NCBI RefSeq assembly: GCF_026914265.1
Contig: NC_069124.1
Span: 52,345,388-52,409,387 of the forward strand
DNA length: 64,000 nt
Direction of reading: 5' to 3'
Source: Mya arenaria
Lineage: Eukaryota; Mollusca; Bivalvia; Myida; Myidae
This document shows positions 37,255-48,500 of the stretch, one piece after another (the stretch's first letter is position 1; every line of letters starts with the position of its first letter). The position numbers were made by a program, and so were the translations under genes. Under the pieces are notes generated by a model. It worked only from the letters and a program-made list of their open reading frames with translations, did not search any database and was not told the origin of the DNA.

Positions 37255-37433
37255 ATTTGCCCAAAGTGTGCGACAACTGCAAGAGTCGACTGTCTGCGTC
37301 CTAGTGTCTATCTGAATGCGTCGGTCGTTGTTTGGAAGTTAGGTTTCTGCAGCTATGGCAAACAGACACGCGCTAAATGTATCGAGTCTTAAAGCTGCAT
37401 TGCCGAAGGTAGGCACAGGATTTGATTCGGGTA

Positions 37434-37441
37434 ATTTTATA
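37434..37441 (-). promoter_or_regulatory. TATA box upstream of the PAN-type exon
   Basis: TATAAAAT reads on the minus strand about 180 bp upstream of the ATG at 37254. A start near 37405 would give a 5' leader of about 150 nt. Confidence 0.4.
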
Positions 37442-38664
37442 GATTCTTGTCTGCCCAAGTCAGTCCACTCTCCGGGATAAAGAGTAAGCCGGCTGCTTTA
37501 CTCTGTATGTTAGAACACTACAATTAACGGTATAGTAACAGTAACAATTATCAAACTGGAACTGTAGTTTGCAGTTACGGTCAGGATTACATATAGTTTC
37601 TTTCTTTAAATCAATATGACCATAACTGCAAGCTGATCATTCCTCCTTTGACTGAAACAACCGAAACATGAGTCCTAAAATCATATATTATTAAAAAAAT
37701 ACCCATTTCATAATATTGTTAATATATCGAAAATAGTACCCCAGAAGCCACATTTAAGAAGTTATTATCCATACCCTATTTAATGCCACTGATACAAATC
37801 AGTCGATAAGCCAGTTATATTTAGTGTCAATTTAAAACACATTACAAGTAATTGAATCTTGAAATTAAGTTAAATCTAATATGTTTTTTTAATACAGCCC
37901 CATACTTATTTTGTTTTTGTTTTACCTATTGCCTGTGAATAAATACTCTATGAGAGAATGGGCAACTAAATGAGTAAAATAAATAGAGGATATTTGTTAA
38001 TTTTAGTGTAAGATCGTATTTTATTTCTCGAGTTTCATAGAAAAACATATTTTCACAAGTTGCAAAGCCTTAGTTTATCTATGATCACGAGCAGTTTGGT
38101 ACGAATAGTTTGTTGAGGCGTGGGTGGGGTAAACAAAATATCTGTAAATTGTTGTGTGAAATTTGACTTGGGTATTTTTCTGTTATTGGGTTCTAATTAC
38201 GAGACGCATTAGGTTCTGTGTAGTCGTCCAGTAATTCGCCGACAATATAGTTATTGTTTTGTTGTTACTGTTTTATATCCACGGTGCAAGGGGGCGTTGC
38301 CGTTTGTTTTTACATTATGTATGTATTCTCCAGATTCCAAACAAATACTCATTAACAAGTACATAATTCTGATCTAAAATCATTTTCTTTGAAATATGGA
38401 CAAAGGTCTTTCAGAATAAGTTTAGAGACAAGTTGCGACATTACCTTAAAAACACATACTGCAAACGTTGTTAAATGACATAATCTGCTCTCTATTTGGT
38501 CAATTAAATTAATACAATTTGAGCCTACTTCTGCATCAGGATCACCTAACTCTACTTATACCGTTTCCTTGCACGTCGAATTCAAATAATAAACAGCGAT
38601 CCGTATGTTACAATTATGCCAAAATGTTGACTTGGTCCGCCGATATTTTGATTGTAACTGTATG
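37442..38664. other. AT-rich spacer
   Basis: About 1.2 kb without a supported gene or repeat. Confidence 0.55.
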
Positions 38665-38991
38665 CTACGGTGGCACAGAGGTGACATCCGCAACACTTTA
38701 TTTATATTGTGGCCACAACTTAGTAAATTGTGGCCACAACTTACTAACTTGAGGCCACAACTTAGTAAATTGAGGCCACAATTTACTAAGTCGTGGCCTC
38801 AATTTACTAAGTTGTGGCCACAATTTACTAAGTCGTGGCCTCAATTTACTAAGTCGTGGCCTCAATTTACTAAGTTGTGGCCACAATTTACTAAGTCGTG
38901 GCCTCAAGTTACTAAGTTGTGGCCACAATTTACTAAGTTGTGGCCACAATATAAATTAAGTGTTGCGGATGTCACCTCTGTGCCACCGTAG
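38665..38991. mobile_element. Foldback element with 21-bp tandem core
   Basis: The ends CTACGGTGGCACAGAGGTGA and TCACCTCTGTGCCACCGTAG are perfect inverted repeats that extend about 45 bp inward to ATTTATATTGTGGCC. TATG flanks both ends (38661-38664 and 38992-38995), a candidate 4-bp target duplication. Between the arms lie about a dozen tandem 18-21-bp units of the AATTTACTAAGTCGTGGCC type. They occur in both orientations, so the centre is also palindromic. Open frames on both strands (for example WPQFTKLWPQFTKS) follow from the 21-bp unit and are not genes. Confidence 0.88.
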
Positions 38992-39037
38992 TATGCCCTT
39001 GTAGCGAACGAAATCTAATATTTATATAGACCTAAAG

Positions 39038-39522
39038 CAGTGTGTGTTTACCACGTGATAAATTGCGTCATAAATGCTACGTCGGAAGGCAAAATTTAGT
39101 TTCGAATGAAAACTTTAAACAAAGATAACTTCAGTATTTCTTCACCATTTTAAATGAAACATAGCACAGCTTTGTCCGCTTAAGGAGCCCCGCCTCCGGC
39201 CTTTGACCAGAATTTGATTGAGAGTTTAGTTTCTTAAAACACTATGACAAACCTTTTCACAATACGGCCGTCTGACGAAGCACTGTCAAAACATAAGTTT
39301 GGAATCAGGTTTGTTGAAGTGTTTGATGAAACTAATCACCTTATCAAACTCCGGTAATAAAACGAAGGCGGGGCTCTTTAAGCGGCATAAACTGCCCTTT
39401 GTTTTATTTAATTTGGTGTTGTAAAACAACAGTTATCTTTGTTTTAGTGTCCATTTGTAGCAAAATGTTGCCTTCCGACGTAGCATATATGACGTAATTT
39501 ATCACGTGGTATACACACACTG
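39038..39522. mobile_element. Palindromic MITE of the CAGTGTGT family, copy 2
   Basis: The left end is CAGTGTGTGTTTACCACGTG and the right end CACGTGGTATACACACACTG. Inside are TACGTCGGAAGGCAAAAT and its inverse and a matching CCCCGCC/GGCGGGG pair. A clean 5-bp duplication is not seen here. Instead ATAGACCTAAA occurs just left of the element and again about 6 bp beyond its right end. Confidence 0.88.
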
Positions 39523-40220
39523 AATTAAATAGACCTAAATGATTGGTGTTCATAAAACCATCTCAAGTAATTCACTTGCTAAAGTAGATTTCTTAAAATT
39601 GACGTTGTCAAATTATGAAAATTATTCACGACCAGTCAGAAACTTAAATAAGGAAAATGATAAGTTAGGAAATGACTAAAATGTTTCGGGACTGCATAGT
39701 ATGATGCCTCGCCCTGATATAACACCTTTAGGCTGTGAATCAAATTTGCAATATCACTATAAAAGATACTGACATCATTTCTCATAAACAATACGTTGAC
39801 ATTTCCCCAGCCGCTGATTGTAAAAGCTTATAATATTTTAATTGTTTTCGATACCTCGCGCTGAGCTCACAATCAAAGAACAGTATAAATTAATTAAAAT
39901 CAGTAATACAACTACCTGATTTAAATCGTATGCCGACGCCATGCTTTTGGTTAGTTACACTTTACACTTTACAACTGTCTCTGATACAATTGTTGTTAAA
40001 ATACAAATGAAATATTTACACTTTTGCATGAGAATGCTTTCAAATGCTAGCCATGGCATTACGGTGTGAAATGTGACAAAAGCAAATGTTTTAATTTTCC
40101 ATTTTTGGCATCGTATCAAAAGCAAGTAGATAAAAGTCATTAGAAAGAAGCGTAAGCAACTTTTAACGTATCACTCACCGTAAGAACACATTACATCATA
40201 TGGGTCTGCATTCTAGTTAT
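39523..40220. other. AT-rich spacer
   Basis: No supported gene or repeat is visible. Confidence 0.5.
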
Positions 40221-41398
40221 TATCGCAAAATAAACCCAAATACAACACTTTTATATTCCCATCAATACAACATTTCCCCTACATTACCAAATTTCGCCGA
40301 CAATGCCACAAATTTCCTACACTGCCAGATTTCCCCTACAAAAACACATGTCCCATTCAATGCCACATTTCCCTTACAATGCAACATTCCTCCTTCAAAG
40401 CCACATTTCCCCTACAATACCACAATTCCTATACATTGGAACATTTCCCGTGCAATGCCACATTCCTCCTACAATGCCAGATTTCCTCTACAACGCCATA
40501 TTTCCCCTACAAGCCAACATTTTCCCTACGATGCCAAATTTCCCTTACAACGCCCTAACAACGCCACAATTCCCCCATACAGTGCAACATTTCCCATACA
40601 ATGCCACAATTCTCCAAAACAATGCCCTATTTCCCTTAAAACGCAACATGTTCACTACAATGCGATATCTTCCTTACAATAACACAATTCCCCTACAATG
40701 CCAATTTTCCCCTACAACGCCAGATTTCCCTACATTTACCATACAATGCCAGATTTCCACTACAATACAACATTTCTCCTACAATACAACATTTACCATA
40801 CAGTGCCATATTTCCATTAAAATGCCACATTTCCTAATACAATGCCACATATCCGCTACAAGCCACATTCACCATACACCATACAATGCCATATTTCCCC
40901 TTCAATGCCACCTTTCCCTATATTTCCCAATACAATGCCACATTAACGTTACAAGCCACATTTTCATTACAATGCCAAATATCCCCTATAACGCCACATT
41001 TCCCCCTATACAATGCCACATTTCCCCCAATACAATGCCACATTTACCATACAACGCCACATTTTCCCTACAATGCCAAATTTCCCCTATATACAAGGCC
41101 AGATTTCCCCATAGAATGCCACATTTTCCCAACAATGCCACATCTCCCTATATTTCCCAATACAATGCCACATTTACGTAACAAGCCACATTTTCATTAC
41201 AATGCCAAATATCCCCTACAATGCCACAATTTCCCACTTTTTTTACAATACCAAATTTGCCATACAATCCCACATTTCCCCTACAATGCCAGATTTCCGG
41301 AAAAATGCCACATTAGCCGTATAACGCCACATTTCCCTTACAGTCCCACATTTCCCATCCAATGCCACATTTCCCATACAACGCCACATTTCCCATTT
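40221..41398. repeat. Degenerate ~19-bp minisatellite
   Basis: The motif CACATTTCCCCTACAATGC and variants recur about 60 times across 1.2 kb, with unit lengths mostly 17-21 bp. Units are highly divergent (ACATTTCCC, AGATTTCCAC, CAATTCCCC), so the array is old. Overlapping plus-strand frames up to 292 codons come from the stop-poor C/T/A-rich unit and are not genes. Confidence 0.92.
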
Positions 41399-42148
41399 TC
41401 CTGCTTATATCAGTACATTTGTTTGAAACGTTTTAATGAAATAATGTGGAAAATAACGCTTCAATACATCGACTTTCAATGCAGAACGCGGTATATAATT
41501 TATTTTGATGTCATAAATTGGCACTTCACAAGCAAAATATGTGGTTGGCTTAACATTGCTATCGGCCTGAAGCGATTGTAAAACGATCATGATGTTTGAA
41601 GATATTCCATTGTGACCAAATATTTCTGTCGCTGTGTTCCTCAAGCCAAACGTTTCAAACGTTACTTAAGAATGAACATTGTTTTTCTGCGTTTCATTGA
41701 TGTATGAAGTGATTGAAAAATTACACCGAATTTGCATTAACACCGAAGAGTTTGGGTTGTTTTATCCAATAGGATTTAAGCATTTACTCGCACCTGCTCA
41801 AAGTTGTAATTATACGAATATAAAAAGTAGCCATGATTTTACGAATATAAAAAGTAGCCATGATTTGCTTATTTGACACGTACTCGTTCGAGAATATATT
41901 TCTAAGACGGCTGGACTAAGTGCCAGTGTTTTGCAAAACCAGTCTGATACGCTGCCATTGTGTAAATTGCTGATTTTATATCAATATAAAATCGAATTTA
42001 TCTACTTTAGATACTTTTAATATGCGGGTTTTAAAAGGCAAATAGGAAAACAATATCCTGAAAATATAAACATATAAATAATATATTTTTATGTAAATAA
42101 TCGCTTAAAACAGTATTTTAAGTTTAGTGGTTTTCCACATGTATATGT
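41399..42148. other. Spacer downstream of the MIEAP-like gene
   Basis: This presumably includes the 3' untranslated region of the minus-strand gene ending at 42149. A 27-bp direct duplication (TACGAATATAAAAAGTAGCC and following bases) lies at about 41813-41866. Otherwise nothing is seen. Confidence 0.5.
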
Positions 42149-42502
42149 TTAAACAGGTTTTATATCATCGGTGCCAGTATTGATGTTCATACTGCTATTG
42201 TTCTCTTTCACTGGAGTGTTCGTCCCCTGTGCAACGCCCTTGAATAACAAAGGACCTCTTTCGTGCAGAAACATCGCCGGCCACACAACATAATCAACGA
42301 GTTTTCCGTTAACTGTATATGGCTTGTAGCGGTTATAATCAAAGGCCTGTCCGTGTATGTCTACGTCTGTATCTACCCAGACGGGTGGGTCTTGGATGAC
42401 CATGAGCCAACACAACTCAATACTTTCGTTAATAAATATGCGTGACAAGTCGATGGCCTTCACGGATTCTGAGAAACGGTTGCGTATGTCTTCGAGGAGC
42501 TT
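42149..42502 (-). CDS. MIEAP-like gene, exon F (C-terminal)
   Basis: After the acceptor CCGTTGTTACAG the exon encodes 117 residues and stops at 42151-42149. It holds the most characteristic part of the family: ELCWLMVIQDPPVWVDTDVD, FDYNRYKPYT, VDYVVWPAMFLHERGPLLFK and GVAQG. The last ~25 residues (NSSMNINTGTDDIKPV) are low in conservation features. Confidence 0.85.
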   Translation of the reverse strand, partial: KLLEDIRNRFSESVKAIDLSRIFINESIELCWLMVIQDPPVWVDTDVDIHGQAFDYNRYKPYTVNGKLVDYVVWPAMFLHERGPLLFKGVAQGTNTPVKENNSSMNINTGTDDIKPV

Positions 42503-45500
42503 CTGTAACAACGGTTTAAAGTGACATTCTTATACAGAATCTCATACACATGTATAACAAACATCAAATTTGACTGAAAAATCTTTAAATACATACTAAA
42601 TAATGCATTTATGGAAAATATTTATTACTGGTAACAAGTTTGTAACCCAATATTTGATAACATAGATCGTAATAATATTATATGATTGGTGAATGCTAAA
42701 AGATTTACTGAACTAAGTTATAGTACCAAAAGGTAGAAATACAGTGTTTTATGCACATTTCTTTCATATTAAATGCGGAATCCTTCATAATAGCCATTGT
42801 TTTCGACATTCATTCATCCTTTTTGGTAATAAAGCTGCACTCTCACAGATTTACCATTTTACTAGTTTTATTTGTCTCGGAAAGAGCAAATCTTTGCGTA
42901 AATATCTGCAAACCAATAAAATAAGATTGCTGACAAAAAATCAGATCGTACTTTTTCAAATTTCTGTTCGAAAATTAATGTGTTATGGCTTCACCTAACG
43001 GTTTAAGAAAAATGCATGAAAAATTAATTTTGGAACAGCAATATTTAAAACGGCAATCTTATTTATTTGTTATTTATAAGACTTATTTAACTGGTTTCCA
43101 TAGATGTTCGCAAAAATTGGCTCATTCCAAGACAAAAAATAAAAAAGTTGTCCAAACGTTCAATCTGTGAGAGTGCAGCTTTAAAGCAATAGTATAAATT
43201 GTGGTAAATCTTATTTGGGAGTAGGAGTGCACCTTAAATGTTGAACTGAGGATTGTAATGTGATAATTCTTTACATGAACGTACAGCAATGTATGTCACA
43301 TAATATGAATACATGAATGTAATTCAATTCATAATTAACGCAAAACAAAAAAGGTTAATGGAGAAAAGGAATAGTATTTGTACTCAATGTAATAATGTTA
43401 TATACAATTTGAGTCGTCCACGGTGAATAAATGACATTCTGTTTGAAAAACCCTTAAATTGAAGTTGTGTTTATTAATGAATACAATAACGTTGTGGCTA
43501 CCGCTTTGTTGTTTTTTTCAACACCAATCAAGTGTAAACCTACATGTTTTATTCTGTCCAAATGCGTTCGGAATGTTTTCTTTCTGTCTTCTTTCAACTG
43601 CTTCATCATTTCTATGTTGGGCTGCGGCTGTAACAAACAATTTATTACAAATGATTTTACAAGAAAATGCTAACAAGCTTAAAACTTATTAAATAAAACA
43701 TCGATTTGTAACAATACCTTGAAGTTTCAAAATTTAGCATTTCCTGTTCATATTTGAAAAACAACAACTGTTTTTTTACACTTGAAAAAACATTCTAGTG
43801 TTCTATTATAATATCAAAGAAGCATATCGGATATCTATTCAAAGCTATTATTTATCATGATGTATTATACCAGACTCGGTTATAACTGCCATATCCCTAG
43901 CTAGTAAGAAATCAACAAACGACCAGCATAGGTTTGTAAATAGGCATTTATTTAATGCCGCAACAACACTATACATCAGTGGTATAAAATGTTACCATAT
44001 GATTTTATGTTCAAACTAATGAAAAATAAAGAAGTTTTACCTGAAAATGTTGTAGCAATGTATGTACCTCTTCTAAATCATCTTTTGCCCGTTTACAACA
44101 AGATTCAAAGATTGTCTGAAAAATATATTATATTATACAGTCGAGCCTAAAAATTGGAGCCAAGCGGTAATGCTTACTATTAGTATGAAGAAATTAGAGC
44201 CAACGATGATTTCGAACCAAGCGAGTTCGAGTCAAAAGTGTTCGGCTGTACATCTTATTTCACAGAAGGTAAAAAGAAAACATTTTTTGAACAACTACTC
44301 ATAAGAAGAACTCAATAATGGTCATCGTGATTAATCACTGAGAGTAAGTGCTTATAGTAGTGTTATATAATGACGATTTAAGTTTTCAAGTTTCAAGTTT
44401 TATTTATATTAAAGTAGAAGGTCGTAGACCCATGAGGCATAAAGTGTATAATGGTGACAAATACAAATACTCTGTACTTGTGTGGTAACATATTAACTTA
44501 TAAATTGTATACAAAATTAGATTAAGAACATGCATACATATATAATCATTTAGGTTTTAATAAAAAGCATACAAGAAAGAGGTTCCTAATCCAAAGTACC
44601 GTCCTTTGTTCTTGCCACGAGAGTGTTTTCGTGAGACACTCATAACATTCGGTCCAGGCATTGTCATAAAGTTCTGAGTACTGCTCGGCCAGTTTTGTAG
44701 GTCTGTTATTGTCACTGAGGTCGACGATATTTGGATTGTTGTTTGTTAGTTGAGCTGACACCAATCTGCTTAATCTGAAATATTTGCAACATTTATGACA
44801 AACAAAAACGCGGAGGATCTGGCTTCAGTTGTTTTGCATGTAGTATATACAGTGTTAGGAATCGTTAGGTCAAGGATTGCGTCGTTATTATACAAGCAAA
44901 TCCAAAATATTTCACACTTGAAGAGGCAGAAAATAGCATAGTCTTTTATGGGCTAAGAAATGTTTTCCTATCTTTTCTCTAAAAGGTTATTTAGGAATTA
45001 CTGTCAATATCTTGCTTCTGACGGCGCTAGCTTTGTCTAAGTGTGTGGATGGTAGTCAGGATTTGCATACAACATGATGGGTCTAACGAAGGTTTGTTAT
45101 CCATAAACCTTAATGGTCGGCTGGCTTTGTTGCCCAGAAAGGCAATGCTGCTGTTTTAGCTGTTGCAGAGACATGCATCTTGTTGGATATTTTTATACCA
45201 ACGTTCAATATGTGTTTTGCCCACGTTCTGTAGAATCATTTGAGAAGAGGCGAGCTATTCAGGTAATGTGTGGCAGTATGTTGTTGGTGTTCAGACGTAT
45301 AAGTAGGTCATATAACATACCCTTATTGTACACCGGGTTCCACATTAGAGGTGTCGAATTTGTTTCCATCGATTAAGACCTGTTGGCTTATGTTGACTGC
45401 GATTTCATTGGAGAGAATTTATCCGGAATACCACATTGCTCTCGCTTACGGACAAGTCGACTGTGAGGGATCTTATCGAAAGCCTTGTTGAACTCAAGAA

Positions 45501-48500
45501 GCACGACATATATCTCTTCCATTTATACAGAAGGTATTGTATTGTGAGATCAACTGGCTTTTCCAAAATACCATGGTGACGGTTGCTGTTGATCCAAAGT
45601 TTATCAAAATGTGCCATGATCTCATTTTTGAGGTGACACTTCGGAACTATGTTTTAAAAACTCCGCTGCTGTCACGTTGATTCCCTTTAACTAGTAAATA
45701 ACGCTATTGAGGATCAAGTTGTAACCTCATTGCTGTATGTGTTATTGGCATATCCACGTTCAAACTAACTATTTGTCTTTAGCTTTAGGTGGTGGGCGAT
45801 TTTTGATGCCGAATCTGTTGATCTTACTTTACTAATTGTCTTCTTTTTCGTTTTGTGTGAGGTCCATGGTCGAGAAAAAAATCGATGTCAGCCCTAAAAT
45901 GACTTGTTCGTGTATGTACAAAGTGCTTAATGTTGGTGTGATTAAATCACTGTAAATCTAGATGTAAAGTGGTCGGATTTTTTCTAGCAGTGTCTTTTTT
46001 CCTAAGTAACATTGTACGTGTGTAAGGATCTAAAACAAACGATGTTAAGATTTGCGTAAGCACAGCTTCGTGGTCACTAACCCCGGGAGCTCCATGTACA
46101 AGTGATTGTTTGTATGAAAAAGGCCAGTTCGTTTTCACCTCTAGTGGTTATCCTGTACGGAGTTCAGGAAAGGTGACTGATGCCCACGGGATTAGTATTT
46201 CCGAAGATGGTACATTTGTTATGATATTCAGAACAAACTAGTATGCCACGAACATGGAGTAATAACATGGACGAAGGTCGAGCAAAACAAAATGAAAGCA
46301 TTCATTTGATTTGTTGTAATCATCGAAAATGAAAACTTACGAACCTTTTTCGTAGCTCATTATTTTCTTGTCTAAGGGTGGTTATTTCACTGAAATAAAG
46401 AAAAACAACATGGACTAGAGATTGCTTTATTGAAAAAGCGCTTGTCTCCCCTATTTGTTGAGAAAAAATAAATGATATAAATGAAATTTGAAATATTGAA
46501 CATCTACTGCGACATTGACCTTTGACCTTCTGATCTCAAAATCAATAGGGGTCAATTACTGGTCATGACCAACAAGCATACTAAGCATGAAGTTCCTTGG
46601 TGCAAGCGTTCTATATTTATTAAGCGGAAACGAAGTGTGACGTACAGACAGACTGACTGACAGACGGACTGATCACAAATCAACAGGGGTCATCTACTAG
46701 TCATGACCAACTTGCACACCAAGTATGAAATTTGTTGGTGCAAGCGTTCTTTATTTAATGAGCATTAAACGTTTCTTAACCTCATGGTCACGGCGACCTT
46801 GACCTTTGACCTACTGATCTCAAAATCAATAGGGTTCATCTATTAGTCGTGACCAACTACCATACGAAATATGAAGTTCCTGTGTGCAAGCGTTCTTAAG
46901 CTATTGAGCGGAAACCGGTTTTTCACCTCAAGGTCACGATGACCTTGACCTTCGGCCTACTGATCTCAAAATCAATAGGGGTCATCTACTAGTCATGACC
47001 AACAAGCTTTCTTTATATATTGAGCGGAAACCTTTTCTTCACCTCAAGGTCACGGCACCTTGACCTTAGACCTACTGATTTCAAAATCAATAGGAGTCAC
47101 CAACTAGTCATGACCAACTAGCATACTAAGTATGAAAGTCATGGGTATAAGCTTCCTTAGTTATTTGGCAAAAACCATATTTAAGCTTAAGGTCACCGCG
47201 AACATATCTTTTGTACCTGAAGGTAACCTTGAACTTTGACCTTTTTATTTCAAAATCAGAAGGGGTCATCTACTAGTCATGAACAACTAGCATACCAAGA
47301 ATAAAGCTCCTGTGCCCAAATGATCTTTAGTTAATTAGCGGAAACCGTTTCTTCACCTCAAGGTCATGTCGACCTTGACCTTTAACCTAGTGATCTCAAA
47401 TTGGAATAGCTCATTTACTTATCATGACCAACTAGCATACCAAGTACGAAGTTCCTGGGTGCAAGCGCTTTTGAATTACTGAGCATTAACCGTTTCTTCA
47501 CCTCAAGGTCACGGCGACCTTTGACCTACTGATCTTAAAATCAATAGGGTCCATCTACTTGTCATGACCAACTACCATACCAAGTATGAAGTTCTTGGGT
47601 GCAAGCATTCTTTAGTTATTGCGCGGAAACTGTTTTTTCACCTGAAGGTCACGATGACCTTGAGCTTTGGCCTTCTAGTCATGACCAAATAGCTGTCTTT
47701 TGTTATTGAGCGGAATTCGTTTCTACACCTAAAGGTAACGGTGATCTTGACCTTTGCTCTACTAATCTCAAAATCAACATGAGTCTTCTACTAGTCTTGA
47801 CCAACTAGCATACCAATAATGAAGTTCCTGGGTATAAGCGTCCTTTAGATATTAAGCAGAAACCATTTTAAAGCCATTTTAAAGCTTAAGCTCCCCGCCA
47901 ACATATCGCTTTTTACCTGAAGGTAACCTTCACCCTTTACCTTTTGATCTCAAAATCAGAATGGCTCATCTACTAGTCATAACCAACTAGAATAAAGTTC
48001 CTGGGCCCAAATGATCTTTAGTTATTTAACGGAAACCGTTTCTTCACCTCAAGGTCACGGCTACCATGAACTTTAACCTGGTGATCTCAAAATCAATAGG
48101 GGTCATTCACTAGTCATGACCAACTAGCATACCAAGTATGAAGTTCCTGAGTCTAAGCTTTCTATAATTATTGAGTGGAAGTGAGACGTACAGACTGACG
48201 GACGGACTGACGGACAGGGCAAAAACAATATGTCTCCCCATGAATGGGAGTGACATAATAAGTCTGAGCTTTACAACTTCTTTTCGAAATTATAATACAC
48301 CATGCATTCTTATAATTTATTCTTTATGTATATATATAGCTTCCGTACTCTTGAGCAATAAAGCCAATGAACGGGTTATTAAAATTGGTGTTGGTTGATA
48401 AAAAATACTTGAATAAATCGACTCACAATGCAGGGCGTAACCTAAGGGCCAACCTTTTGACATTCGCTTCTCGCTCAAAACCGAAATATAAAATTTAAAA

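Noticed and set aside
38605..38991. WPQFTK-repeat ORFs on both strands
   Set aside because: They are produced by the 21-bp palindromic core of a foldback element.
40303..41581. ORFs of 292 and 231 codons
   Set aside because: They come from a stop-poor degenerate ~19-bp repeat of C/T/A-rich composition.
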